Assembly: GCA_009787405.1 (NCBI GenBank)
Contig: WRGA01000110.1
Span: 1 to 44,505, forward strand
From: Candidatus Azobacteroides sp.
GTDB taxonomy: Bacteria > Bacteroidota > Bacteroidia > Bacteroidales > WRGA01
DNA length: 44,505 nt
Direction of reading: 5' to 3'
Below the pieces are notes generated by a model. That model had not been told where the DNA came from. It ran no database searches and was given only the letters and a program-made list of their open reading frames with translations. A program made the position numbers and the translations under genes. Shown here piece by piece: positions 33,077-41,589 of the stretch (positions within the stretch are counted from its first letter, which is position 1; each line of letters starts with the position of its first letter).

Positions 33077-34487
33077 ATGTCCAACTTTCCTAAGTACACT
33101 CAACTCGACGCCATGGATTGCGGCCCGACCTGTTTGCGCATGATTGCCAAATATTACGGTCGCACCTACAGTTTGCAAACCTTGCGGGAAAAGTGTTTCA
33201 TCACCCGCGAGGGGGTTTCCATGCTCGGCATCAGCGATGCGGCCGAAGCTGTCGGGTTTCGCACCATCGGGGTGAAAATCAGCTTCGAACAACTGATAAA
33301 AGATGTCGCGCTTCCCTGCATTCTGCATTGGAATCAGAATCATTTTGTAGTGTTGTATAAAGTGGAAGGCGCGAAGGCACGAAAGTACGAAAGCGCGAAG
33401 GGTCGCTGCTTTCGCGCCTTCACACTTTCGCGCCTTCGCGCTTTTACAACTTCGCGCTTGCACATCGCCGACCCCGCAGCCGGGTTGAACGTATTTAATG
33501 AACCGGAATTTAAAAAATGTTGGCTCGGCACCACCGTAAACGGCGAACCGGTCGGTACGGCATTGCTGCTGGAACCCACGCCCGCCTTTTACGAAAACGA
33601 AGACGAAAAGGAAAAGGCTTCGCGCAACATCGGATTCTTTCTGCGTTATCTGTTTCCCTACAAAAAACAGATGGTGCAGTTGATTTTGGGCATGATTGTC
33701 GGAATGGTCTTGCAGCTTATTCTGCCGTTTCTCACCCAAAGTATGGTGGATGTAGGAATCGGCACGGGTAACCTGAGTTTTATTTCACTCGTGCTGATTG
33801 CCCAATTAATCCTCTTCACCACCCAATTGTCCGTGGATTTCATCCGCGGCTGGATTATGCTGCATGTCACCACACGGATTAATATTTCGCTGATTTCCGA
33901 TTATCTGGTCAAATTGATGAAACTGCCGATGAATTTCTTCGACAGTAAAAACGTGGGCGACATCATGCAACGGATCGGCGACCACAACCGCATTCAGTCG
34001 TTCCTCACCGGCTCGTCTCTCGATACGCTGTTTTCGTTGTTTAATTTCGTGATTTTCGCCCTGATACTGGCTTTTTTCAATCTGATAATATTGGGGATTT
34101 TCCTTCTGGGCAATGCCTTATATGTGGCGTGGGTGCTGTTTTTCATGAAATACCGCCGGGAGCTCGATCACCGGCGGTTTGCACAGGCTTCGGGAGAGCA
34201 GAGCAATCTGGTTCAACTCATTACCGGCATGCAGGAAATAAAGCTCAACAACTGCGAGAAACAAAAACGCCGGCAATGGGAACGCATACAGGTTAAATTA
34301 TTCAAAATCAGTGTCAAAGGGCTGGCGGTGGGGCAATACCAGCAAATTAAGCACGGTGCAAAATGCCGATAATATCGTGGTGCTGGAAAAAGGCAGGATT
34401 GTCGAGCAGGGTACGCACCGGGAATTGACGGCAAAGCGGAGAGCTTATTATACGCTGGTGAAGAATCAGTTGGAATTAGGGGGGTAA
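33077..34487 (+). pseudogene. C39-peptidase ABC exporter (PCAT) with ATPase deleted
   Basis: It encodes a C39 peptidase domain (DAMDCGPTCLRMIAKYYGRT, Cys nucleophile; HWNQNHFVVLYK with His; IADPAAG with Asp), then an ABC membrane domain from about 180 to 410 with TM helices (MVQLILGMIVGMVLQLILPF). At GLAVGQYQQI the sequence jumps to the last 46 residues of the ATPase (LSTVQNADNIVVLEKGRIVE, then QGTHREL), in another frame. Walker A, signature and Walker B are all missing, roughly 290 residues. A natural PCAT has about 730 residues. An in-frame palindromic insert of ~32 residues also splits the peptidase domain. ATP-driven export by this copy is not possible. Confidence 0.85.
33366..33462. repeat. 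Palindromic insert inside the C39 peptidase coding sequence
   Basis: GCGCGAAGGCACGAAAGTAC (33369) and AAGCGCGAAG face CTTTCGCGCCTTCACACTTT (33410), CGCGCCTTCGCGC and TTCGCGCTTG, forming long hairpins. It encodes GAKARKYESAKGRCFRAFTL then SRLRAFTTSR, between VVLYKVE and LHIADPAAG, where C39 domains have only a short loop. A related unit (GCGCGAAAGCACGAAGG) lies just after the gene at 34490-34510. The insert keeps the reading frame. Confidence 0.85.
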
Positions 34488-34561
34488 GGGCGCGAAAGCA
34501 CGAAGGTGAGAAAGTGAAATGTTTTTTGTAATTTTGCGGTTATTTTAACTTATTATATTTT

Positions 34562-34902
34562 ATGATTATCGGATGTTATGCCCGGATATTCCCACAGGTT
34601 GAATGTAAAAAATGTGTCAATGTTTCAAAAAAAATATTCGTTCTTTTTGTCCCGTCAGGGACAACATATCGGTAGAAAAGCACCACCCCTTCACCCCTGT
34701 CCCGTCAGGGACAAAATGTTTTCCTCTTCACATTGCGTCCCTGACGGGACAGGGGCTGACGGAGGAATTTTCCCTTCTACCAATATGTTGTCCCTGACGG
34801 GACAGTAAACAATATTTTTTAGCATGTAACTTTCAAAAAAAACGAATATTACATTTTTACATCCCACTTGGGGGATAGATAGGTGCAACATCCGATAATC
34901 AT
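34562..34902. repeat. Long palindromic repeat, copy B (complete)
   Basis: A 341-bp imperfect palindrome: ATGATTATCGGATGTTATGC at the left end is the inverse of the right end GTGCAACATCCGATAATCAT, except for a few bases. Inner arms consist of GTCCCGTCAGGGACAA and GTCCCTGACGGGACA, each present twice. It has no coding capacity. It lies between the exporter pseudogene and HlyD and ends 11 bp before the HlyD ATG, so it probably disrupted their co-transcription. Confidence 0.9.
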
Positions 34903-34913
34903 TTATATTAATT

Positions 34914-36199
34914 ATGGAGGACAACAAAAATATAGAACTCCGCAGCGAAGAAGTACAGGATGTACTCGGAGCTGTTCCGCCCCGGATTTTACGCCGGGGG
35001 ATTACTGTGCTTTTTCTCGTGGTGGTGATGCTGTTGGTCGGAAGTTGGTTTTTCAAATATCCCGATGTCATCTCCTCTTCCATGACTTTGACAAGCAATA
35101 CGCCTCCGGCAGGCATAACAGCCAAAGTCGGCGGAAAATTGACCGGTTGTATGTCCGGGATAAACAGACCGTCAAAAAAGGAGACTGTCTGGCAGTCATC
35201 GAAAATCCGGCATCCGTCGAAGACCTCTCGTTATTGAAAAAAAGTTTGGAAAAGCTGTTGCGGCACCCCGATGACATTGATTCGTTCCCGGTGCGGGAAA
35301 TGAATGCGGGGGAGGTTCAACCGGCTTATTCCGCATTTTACCGGTCACTTGTCAACTATAAGCGGTTCAGGGAATTGTCGTATTATCCGAAAAAAACGAC
35401 CGCCGTCGAAACCCGATTGGAACAGTACAAAAAGTATTACGGAAGCAACGCGAGACAAAAAACGATCGCGGAAGCCCAATTTCAATTGGCGGAAAAACAG
35501 TTCGGCAGAGATTCGCTGCTGAATGAAAAAGGCGTCATCTCGAAAGAGGACATGGACATTGCCCGGAAAGAATATCTGCAAAACCTGTCGTCGCTGGAAA
35601 ACGCCGATGCGGCTCTCTACAACATCGACATCCAAATCGCTCAGACCCGGGAACTATTATTGGACACCCGGCAACAATATTTTGAAACGAAAAGCAACTT
35701 GGAATCGGAATTATACGCCGACGCCGTACAATTGCTGAATGAGATCAATACCTGGGAAATGACGTATGTCCTGACTTCTCCTTTGGACGGAACCGTCGCT
35801 TTTACGGATTATTGGGCCGAAAATCAGAACGTCACGGCCGGGGAAGTTGTTTTCACCGTCATTCCGACGGAAGATTCGGGCTTTTTGGGGAAAGCCTTAT
35901 TGCCCGTGGAACGTTCCGGAAAGGTAAAACCCGGCCTGAAAGTCAACATTCGTTTCGCCAATTACCCGGACAGGGAATTCGGCATGGTCAGGGGCATCGT
36001 GAACAAAATATCGCTGATTCCCTCAAACGGATATTACCCGGTTGAAATCGGCCTCCCCGAGGGACTGACCACCACGTATCACAAGCAATTGCCGTTTTCA
36101 CAAGAAATGCAGGCACAAGCCGAAATCGTCACGGATGACCTCCGGCTGATCGAACGGGTACTGATGCCTGTAAAGAAAATAATTGCCGATAACAGGTAA
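34914..36199 (+). pseudogene. HlyD-family adaptor with a one-base deletion
   Basis: An HlyD/PCP-type periplasmic adaptor that normally links the C39 ABC exporter to the outer membrane. It starts MEDNKNIELRSEEVQDVLGA and has a membrane anchor at about residues 28-47 (ITVLFLVVVMLLVGSWFF). The biotinyl-lipoyl half-motif ITAKVGGK is at residue ~75. There the frame breaks in a 4-A run (35136-35139). With one base added it continues IDRLYVRDKQTVKKGDCLAV to the end. Coiled-coil hairpin, second lipoyl half (VLTSPLDGTVAFTDYWAENQ) and beta-barrel follow. About 428 residues if repaired. As it stands only ~107 residues would be made. Confidence 0.85.
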
Positions 36200-36211
36200 A
36201 TTATTTTACCT
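36194..36211. terminator. Hairpin over the converging stops of HlyD and the porW-like gene
   Basis: AGGTAAA and TTTACCT form a small hairpin that covers both stop codons, with only 6 bp between the two converging genes. It may serve as a compact bidirectional terminator; the stem is short. Confidence 0.4.
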
Positions 36212-39200
36212 CGTGTTTTTCACACTGCGCTGAGTCTGAGTATTCTGTTGAGGTTGTTTTCCTTTCCGGTTCTCTTCTTTTTTCTTTTGCGCTTCTTTGC
36301 GTTGCCGTTCTCTTTCCTTCAGCTTTTCTTCCCGTTCTTTTTCTTTTTGTTTCATTTCTTCTTTACGGGCTTTTTCCTTGACTTTGCGTTCAGTTTCTTT
36401 TTCTTTGCGTTGCCGTTCTTTATCCTTCAACGCATCTTTTTGCCGGTTTTCGTCCGCTTTTTGTGCGTCTGTTTTCGCTTGTTCCGTCGCCTTTTGGGTT
36501 CTTTGTTCTTCCTTTATTCGTTCCCGGTCAGCTTTTTGGGCCTCTTTGTCCTTTTCTTGTTGTGCTTTTTTCTCGGCTCTTGCTTGTTCTTCGGCTTGTT
36601 TTTTCAGCACTTTTTCTTCTTCTTTTTCTTTCTTGGTGATCGACTTGATTCGTTCGTCTTCGGCCTTTTCTTCCTCTGTCAGTTCGGGTTTTCCGTTAAT
36701 CAATTCGTTCCATTTTTCTTTAGCCTTTCGGGTAATATCTTCTTTTTGTTTGTTGATGACATTGTAAATATCTTCTATATCCTTATTGATTTGTTCCGCC
36801 GGGCCTTTGACGGACAGGGTATCCTTAGAGATTTTCGGCACCGGTATGATGACTGATCCGTTGTCGATTTCAGGCGCATTGACTTCCGACGTTACAGGCT
36901 CAAGTGCTTTAATCTCTTTTCCGGCTTCTTTTTCTTTTTCCGGAACGGCTTCCTCTCCAGCCAACTGCTCGTTTCTTTTTACGGGAACTTCTTTTCCGAA
37001 TTTACTGTCATAGAACTCCAGATATTCTGAAATGCTGTGTCCTGCCGTCAATTGATTGAAATTCGACTCGGAAACCAAAAGCGGTTGTGCGTATTGCAAA
37101 AGGGTCGAAATGGACGGATCCACGGAAAACATGCGGTAATATTGGCTTATTTCCTCGAAATTCACGAAATTTTTCACCAAAACCATGGATATATTATTGA
37201 ATGAGAACGTATCCAAATCGAAGTTTTTGGTCAAAATAGTGGCAAAATTGTAATTGGCCACGGCAAACAACAATTCGTTGGTATTGACTTGTCCGTTCGT
37301 CGGATATACGATTGCCATTAAATAAGGAACGTTCGGATCCGCATTAAATGCTTCGGGTTCGCTTTCTCCTTCGGAGAACGATATTTCGTTGCCCGTCCCC
37401 AAACGCATGTTCCAAAGCATACCGCGGGTCTTGCCGCCTGTTGCCGGTTGGCGTCCGCGTGCCAACCCTTTCAACATGTCCCCCGCCGGTTGGTTGACAT
37501 CGCTTTCGGGATATTTATCGACGATGTCCTTCAACGTATTTCTAAAAGTGCTTATATCACCGGTCGAAGCATACGTCAATGCGTCCAAGAACATGAATTT
37601 AGGCATTAATTTGGATAACGGATATTCTTTTTTGGCGACGGTATAATTGTTGCGCACCGTATAAACATCGTCGTTCAGGTAAGCCCGGTAAGTTGCCGCA
37701 TACAACGAATCCTGCATTTTATCCATCATCCGGATGTTATATTCGAAATTCGGATCGGCAATGGCAACAGCATAATCACTTTGGGGATACGCCTCAACCA
37801 GTTTGTTTTTATATACATCAGCCATGGCCCGGTCTCCTTGCTTCAGATACATCAGGAACATGTTGTAATAAGCCTCCAAACGGTATTCGTTACCGGGAAA
37901 GCGGGTATCCAGTTTGTTGAATGTTTCGATGGCGAGCGGATAATTTTCCAGCTTATTTTTGTAAATAAGGCCCATATTGAACAACCCGTCGGCAACAAGC
38001 GCATTCGATTTTTCCAATTGTTCGGGCAGCAACGGTATTTGCTGCAAATAATAATTGACATCTTTTACATCGGTACTCGGTTTCGGTTTGCCGGCATCCG
38101 ATCCGTCTTTGGGAGCGCCCTCCTGATTCTGCGTCCGGTCTTCATCTTCGGCATTTCCCGATTGAGCGACGTCGCCGTAAGAAGCGGATTTATCCCTTCT
38201 TCGCCAGTCATCTTCCAATTTACGCCGTCCCCATTTGTTTTGAAATTCGGTTTTTCCATTCGATAAGGCCGTCGGATTGTAGAAATAAAATGATCGGTCT
38301 CCACCCGGCATGGCCGGAGGAGATATATTTCCGCCCGGTCTCATGTTGTTGAGTGTCGCCATGGCTTGATTCTCTTCCAACCGCTTTTCTCTCTCCAATC
38401 GATTCTTTTCCTCTTTTTCTTTTTTTTCCACGTCCGCGATAATCTTCGTAATGACCGAAAGGCGGGCATCTTCGGGCAACCGGGCCAAATACTGCAAACT
38501 GTCCTGCAAATGAACTTCTTTGACATAATCGACCAAGCCGTCCAATGTTTCGGAAAGTTTGGCTATCCGTTCGTAATCTTTATAACTTTTTTGAATGATG
38601 GAAACAGCTTCGGAATAACAAGGTTGGGCTTCGACGTATTGGCTGCGTTTGAAATATAAATCTCCCAATGCAATTTGTAACACTGCTTTTTCCATCCCGT
38701 TTCGCGTACTTTTTTCCACTCCTTTTTTATAGTTGGAAATGGCTTTCAGGGTATCGCCTTGAGATAAATAAATATTTCCTTCCGCATAATAAACCTGATC
38801 CAAATAGTCTTGATTTTTACTGTTTTTGGCCATTTTATCCAGCATATTCAGGATTTTGGACGGATTATTTCCCGGATATACTTCGCTTTGTTTGATCCGG
38901 GCATTAAATTCCAATTCATACGGAGGGTTCATCCCGGCGACTTTTCCGTATGCATCGTATGCTTTTTCCTTGTCTTCCAATTCTGTATAGATTTGTCCCA
39001 ACAAAAATGTCATTCGCGCTTTCTGTATTTTGGTATCGGCGCTTTTGGCCGCGGAAATCAAGAAAGGCAGCGCTTCGCGGTATTTTTGTTGTTTGAGCAG
39101 GTAATCGGCATTAACAGACGAAAACCAGGCGTTCCGGCTTTTAGGCAATCCGGCGTTGTTTATTTTTCCCAGTACATCTTCTGCTTCGTAAAACCAGCCG

Positions 39201-39832
39201 AGTTCTTCGTAACATCTTGCAGCCCAAATGCTTGCTTCGGAGGCAATTTCTTTATTGCCCGAATAACTGCGGGCAATGTAATTAAATGTCGTGGAAGCGG
39301 TCAGGAATTGTCCTTTGTAGAATTGGGCTTTTCCCATCAACAACCAGGCATTGTGCAGAAACGGATTGTATTCGGTGCGGGACATCAATTCCTGATAAGC
39401 GGCATTTCCGCTTTGTCCTCTTTTTTTCGGCGGTTTTTCTGTGATGGAGTGCAGCTTGATCGCTTTTTGGCATTTTTCGATCGTATAATCCCAACTTCCC
39501 GGCGATGCGGTGGTTTGGTCTTTAATCGTGGTGTTCGTATTTGTTTCTATTTGTTTTTGCTCGGTTTCCAAGACTTTTTCTTTATCCTTGTAAACGTTGC
39601 TTACCGGAAACATCGGCAAAAATTCGGTGTAATTGTCTTTGTAGCTCTCGTTTAAATTTTTCAACGCTTTTTTATAATTTTCGTTTGCATTGAAATATAC
39701 ATTGTAATGAGTATTGAATGATTGAATAAAACGGTTAGTCGCCGTGTTTTTTCTGGAAGAACACGAAAACAATCCCGCCACGAAGATAATCGGGAGTATA
39801 AAGATGTAAATATTTTGTGGTTTTATCTTCAA
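36206..39832 (-). CDS. PorW/SprE-type TPR lipoprotein (type IX secretion)
   Basis: A 1208-residue lipoprotein with the signal IYIFILPIIFVAGLFSC (lipidated Cys24). The following SSRKNTATNRFIQSFNTHYN and VYFNANENYKKALKNLNES match the family's opening. Many TPR repeats span about 155-760 (for example LLMGKAQFYKGQFLTASTTF). A conserved domain is at about 800-960 (NEISFSEGESEPEAFNADPN, then YLMAIVYP). The last ~170 residues are an extremely charged Lys/Glu/Gln coiled coil. PorW (Porphyromonas) and SprE (Flavobacterium) are needed for type IX secretion and gliding. The length and domain order fit. No T9SS cargo is visible in this window. Confidence 0.75.
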   Translation of the reverse strand: MKIKPQNIYIFILPIIFVAGLFSCSSRKNTATNRFIQSFNTHYNVYFNANENYKKALKNLNESYKDNYTEFLPMFPVSNVYKDKEKVLETEQKQIETNTNTTIKDQTTASPGSWDYTIEKCQKAIKLHSITEKPPKKRGQSGNAAYQELMSRTEYNPFLHNAWLLMGKAQFYKGQFLTASTTFNYIARSYSGNKEIASEASIWAARCYEELGWFYEAEDVLGKINNAGLPKSRNAWFSSVNADYLLKQQKYREALPFLISAAKSADTKIQKARMTFLLGQIYTELEDKEKAYDAYGKVAGMNPPYELEFNARIKQSEVYPGNNPSKILNMLDKMAKNSKNQDYLDQVYYAEGNIYLSQGDTLKAISNYKKGVEKSTRNGMEKAVLQIALGDLYFKRSQYVEAQPCYSEAVSIIQKSYKDYERIAKLSETLDGLVDYVKEVHLQDSLQYLARLPEDARLSVITKIIADVEKKEKEEKNRLEREKRLEENQAMATLNNMRPGGNISPPAMPGGDRSFYFYNPTALSNGKTEFQNKWGRRKLEDDWRRRDKSASYGDVAQSGNAEDEDRTQNQEGAPKDGSDAGKPKPSTDVKDVNYYLQQIPLLPEQLEKSNALVADGLFNMGLIYKNKLENYPLAIETFNKLDTRFPGNEYRLEAYYNMFLMYLKQGDRAMADVYKNKLVEAYPQSDYAVAIADPNFEYNIRMMDKMQDSLYAATYRAYLNDDVYTVRNNYTVAKKEYPLSKLMPKFMFLDALTYASTGDISTFRNTLKDIVDKYPESDVNQPAGDMLKGLARGRQPATGGKTRGMLWNMRLGTGNEISFSEGESEPEAFNADPNVPYLMAIVYPTNGQVNTNELLFAVANYNFATILTKNFDLDTFSFNNISMVLVKNFVNFEEISQYYRMFSVDPSISTLLQYAQPLLVSESNFNQLTAGHSISEYLEFYDSKFGKEVPVKRNEQLAGEEAVPEKEKEAGKEIKALEPVTSEVNAPEIDNGSVIIPVPKISKDTLSVKGPAEQINKDIEDIYNVINKQKEDITRKAKEKWNELINGKPELTEEEKAEDERIKSITKKEKEEEKVLKKQAEEQARAEKKAQQEKDKEAQKADRERIKEEQRTQKATEQAKTDAQKADENRQKDALKDKERQRKEKETERKVKEKARKEEMKQKEKEREEKLKERERQRKEAQKKKEENRKGKQPQQNTQTQRSVKNTR

Positions 39833-39872
39833 AAATGTATATCGCTACAAGTATGTTTCTTAAAATGTTTTA

Positions 39873-40215
39873 ATGATCATCGGATATTATATCCGGTTAT
39901 TCCCGCAGGCGGAATGTAAAAAATGTATCAATGTTTCAAAAAAATATTCGTTCTTTTTTGTCCCGTCAGGGGCATTATATCGGTAGAAAAACACCACCCC
40001 TTCACTCCTTGTCCCCTCAGGGATAAAATATTTCCCTTTCCATATTACGTCCCTGACGGGACTTTGTTCAACGGAGGAATTTTTCTTTCTATCAATATGT
40101 TGTCCCTACACCCCGGAAAACACCATTTTCCGGATCGGATTTTTCAAAAATAACGAATATTACATTTTTTACATCCCACCGGCGAGAACAGGTAGGTATA
40201 ACATTCGATAATCAT
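39873..40215. repeat. Long palindromic repeat, copy C (complete, divergent)
   Basis: This 343-bp element has the same design as copy B, with outer ends ATGATCATCGGATATTATAT and ATTCGATAATCAT and inner GTCCCGTCAGGGGCA / GTCCCTGACGGGAC units. It differs from copy B at many positions. It lies directly upstream of the porW-like gene (41 bp before its ATG), so its promoter must lie in or beyond the element. The 113 bp from it to the znuB-like stop hold nothing I recognise. Confidence 0.88.
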
Positions 40216-40328
40216 TAATGTTTTTTATGCCGGTTTCGATTATTAATAACTCGATTTACAGTCGTTTATTGTGTTATCTTCGGGTTTGATGATTTGATTC
40301 ACGAATAAATACAGGATTGATACCGGGT

Positions 40329-41141
40329 TCATCCGTTTCTTTTCGTGATTGTTTTATATCCTTTAGCCGATAAATAAATAATAACCAAAACAAAAATAAT
40401 AAAAGCCCCCGAAGGTACATTCAAAAAAGAAGATAAAAATAGTCCGCATACGCATCCGACAAATCCGATACAGACAGACAAAAGTATGATTTTTTTGAAA
40501 TCGGAGGTAAATAAATTCGCCGTAATTTGTGGAATCGTCATCAACGACAACAACAAAATGATTCCGACCATGCGTGTCGTAAATACAATGGTCACGGCAA
40601 TGAAAAACATCATCCCGTATTCGATGAAACGCACCGGAAGTTTTTGGGAACGGGCAAATTCGTTGTCGAAAGCGACAAATAAGATCAAATGGTAAAATAA
40701 CCCGAAAAAAATCAGCAAGGCAACAACCAATCCGGCACTTAAAGCCAAATCTAAACCGGTGACGGTTAAAATGTTTCCGAAAAGGAAGGTCGACAAATTG
40801 GGCGTGAAGCCCGGCGTCAGAAATATAAATATCACTCCCACGGCCATTCCCAAGGCCCAGAAAACGGCAATGGCGGAATCTTCCCGCACGCCTTGTTTTT
40901 TACTCATCCATTCCACTCCCAACGCGGAGAGGATGGCGAAAATCAATGCGGAAAATATCGGATTGATTCCACAATAAAATCCTAATCCTAATCCTCCGAA
41001 CGATGCGTGTGTGATTCCTCCGCTGATGAATACCAATCGGCGCGAAACAACGTAAGTTCCTACCATCCCGCATGCGATACCCGTAAGCAATGCTCCGATC
41101 AGTGCATGCCGGAAAAATGTATAGGAGAGCAGATCAAACAC
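40329..41141 (-). CDS. Zinc/manganese-type ABC transporter permease (ZnuB/TroC family)
   Basis: A 270-residue inner-membrane permease of the ABC-3 family, with about eight transmembrane helices. Hallmarks are the N-terminal FFRHALIGALLTGIACGMVG, then RLVFISGGITHASFGGLGLG, and LLLSLMTIPQITANLF near residue 190. These fit permeases for Zn2+, Mn2+ or Fe2+; the metal cannot be told from sequence. No ATPase or binding protein is adjacent, so its partners must be encoded elsewhere. It may be co-transcribed with the two genes upstream (gap 63 bp). Confidence 0.88.
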   Translation of the reverse strand: MFDLLSYTFFRHALIGALLTGIACGMVGTYVVSRRLVFISGGITHASFGGLGLGFYCGINPIFSALIFAILSALGVEWMSKKQGVREDSAIAVFWALGMAVGVIFIFLTPGFTPNLSTFLFGNILTVTGLDLALSAGLVVALLIFFGLFYHLILFVAFDNEFARSQKLPVRFIEYGMMFFIAVTIVFTTRMVGIILLLSLMTIPQITANLFTSDFKKIILLSVCIGFVGCVCGLFLSSFLNVPSGAFIIFVLVIIYLSAKGYKTITKRNG

Positions 41142-41204
41142 TTTTTAATTTACAAATAGACAATTTACAATTTATTTTACGATTCATCATATGGCTGTTA
41201 CGGA

Positions 41205-41582
41205 TCAGGGAAGCATTTCTTTCAATGATTCGGGAAAATTGATTTCCCGGGCTTTTAAACTGCCGAGCCAACCGTTGATTTCTTCGGATCGGAGGGTTTG
41301 GTGAATTTCCCGAAATTCTTCGATTTCTTCCTCCGTATATTCGTCGGACGGTTTATTCCGGAAACGATCCAATTCTTCATCTTCGTAATAATCGATCGTT
41401 ATTTTTTCCGGCTTCTTTTTCCCGCTTTCACAAATCACATGCGCTCCGCAACAATATTCTCCTTGAGAACAGGCTCTGTTGACGATCTTTGTGTGAAGCT
41501 CTTTTTTTCGTTGTAATCTGTCAAGAATAAAAACGAAAATACCTGATGCCGATATGCTTATAAGTAAAATCCACGCGCTCAT
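41205..41582 (-). CDS. Small membrane-anchored protein of unknown function
   Basis: A 125-residue protein with one N-terminal membrane helix (MSAWILLISISASGIFVFIL). A basic stretch and a Cys-rich loop (ACSQGEYCCGAHVICE, near residues 38-53) follow, then a strongly acidic helical tail (YYEDEELDRF, DEYTEEEIEEFREI). The four-Cys loop could bind a metal or cluster. It lies 7 bp after aroA and 63 bp before the metal-permease gene; I recall a similar small gene near aroA in other Bacteroidales, but do not know its role. Confidence 0.65.
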   Translation of the reverse strand: MSAWILLISISASGIFVFILDRLQRKKELHTKIVNRACSQGEYCCGAHVICESGKKKPEKITIDYYEDEELDRFRNKPSDEYTEEEIEEFREIHQTLRSEEINGWLGSLKAREINFPESLKEMLP

Positions 41583-41589
41583 TTGAATC

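Noticed and set aside
34700-34810. Repeated GTCCCGTCAGGGAC units resembling a CRISPR array
   Set aside because: Units alternate in orientation, spacing is uneven, spacers are not unique between copies, and no cas genes are present. They are inner arms of the palindromic repeat.
34883-34980. A possible earlier start for HlyD in the second frame
   Set aside because: That stretch is the end of the palindromic repeat and a shadow of the true N-terminus (MEDNKNIELR) read in the correct frame from 34914.
34578-35125. Several short readings within the palindromic repeat, on both strands
   Set aside because: They consist of repeat sequence, differ between copies B and C, and have no independent support.
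36248-36856. A 202-residue plus-strand reading rich in Phe and Leu
   Set aside because: It is the antisense shadow of the Lys/Glu-rich tail of the porW-like gene; the hydrophobic composition comes from reading AAG/GAA codons backwards.
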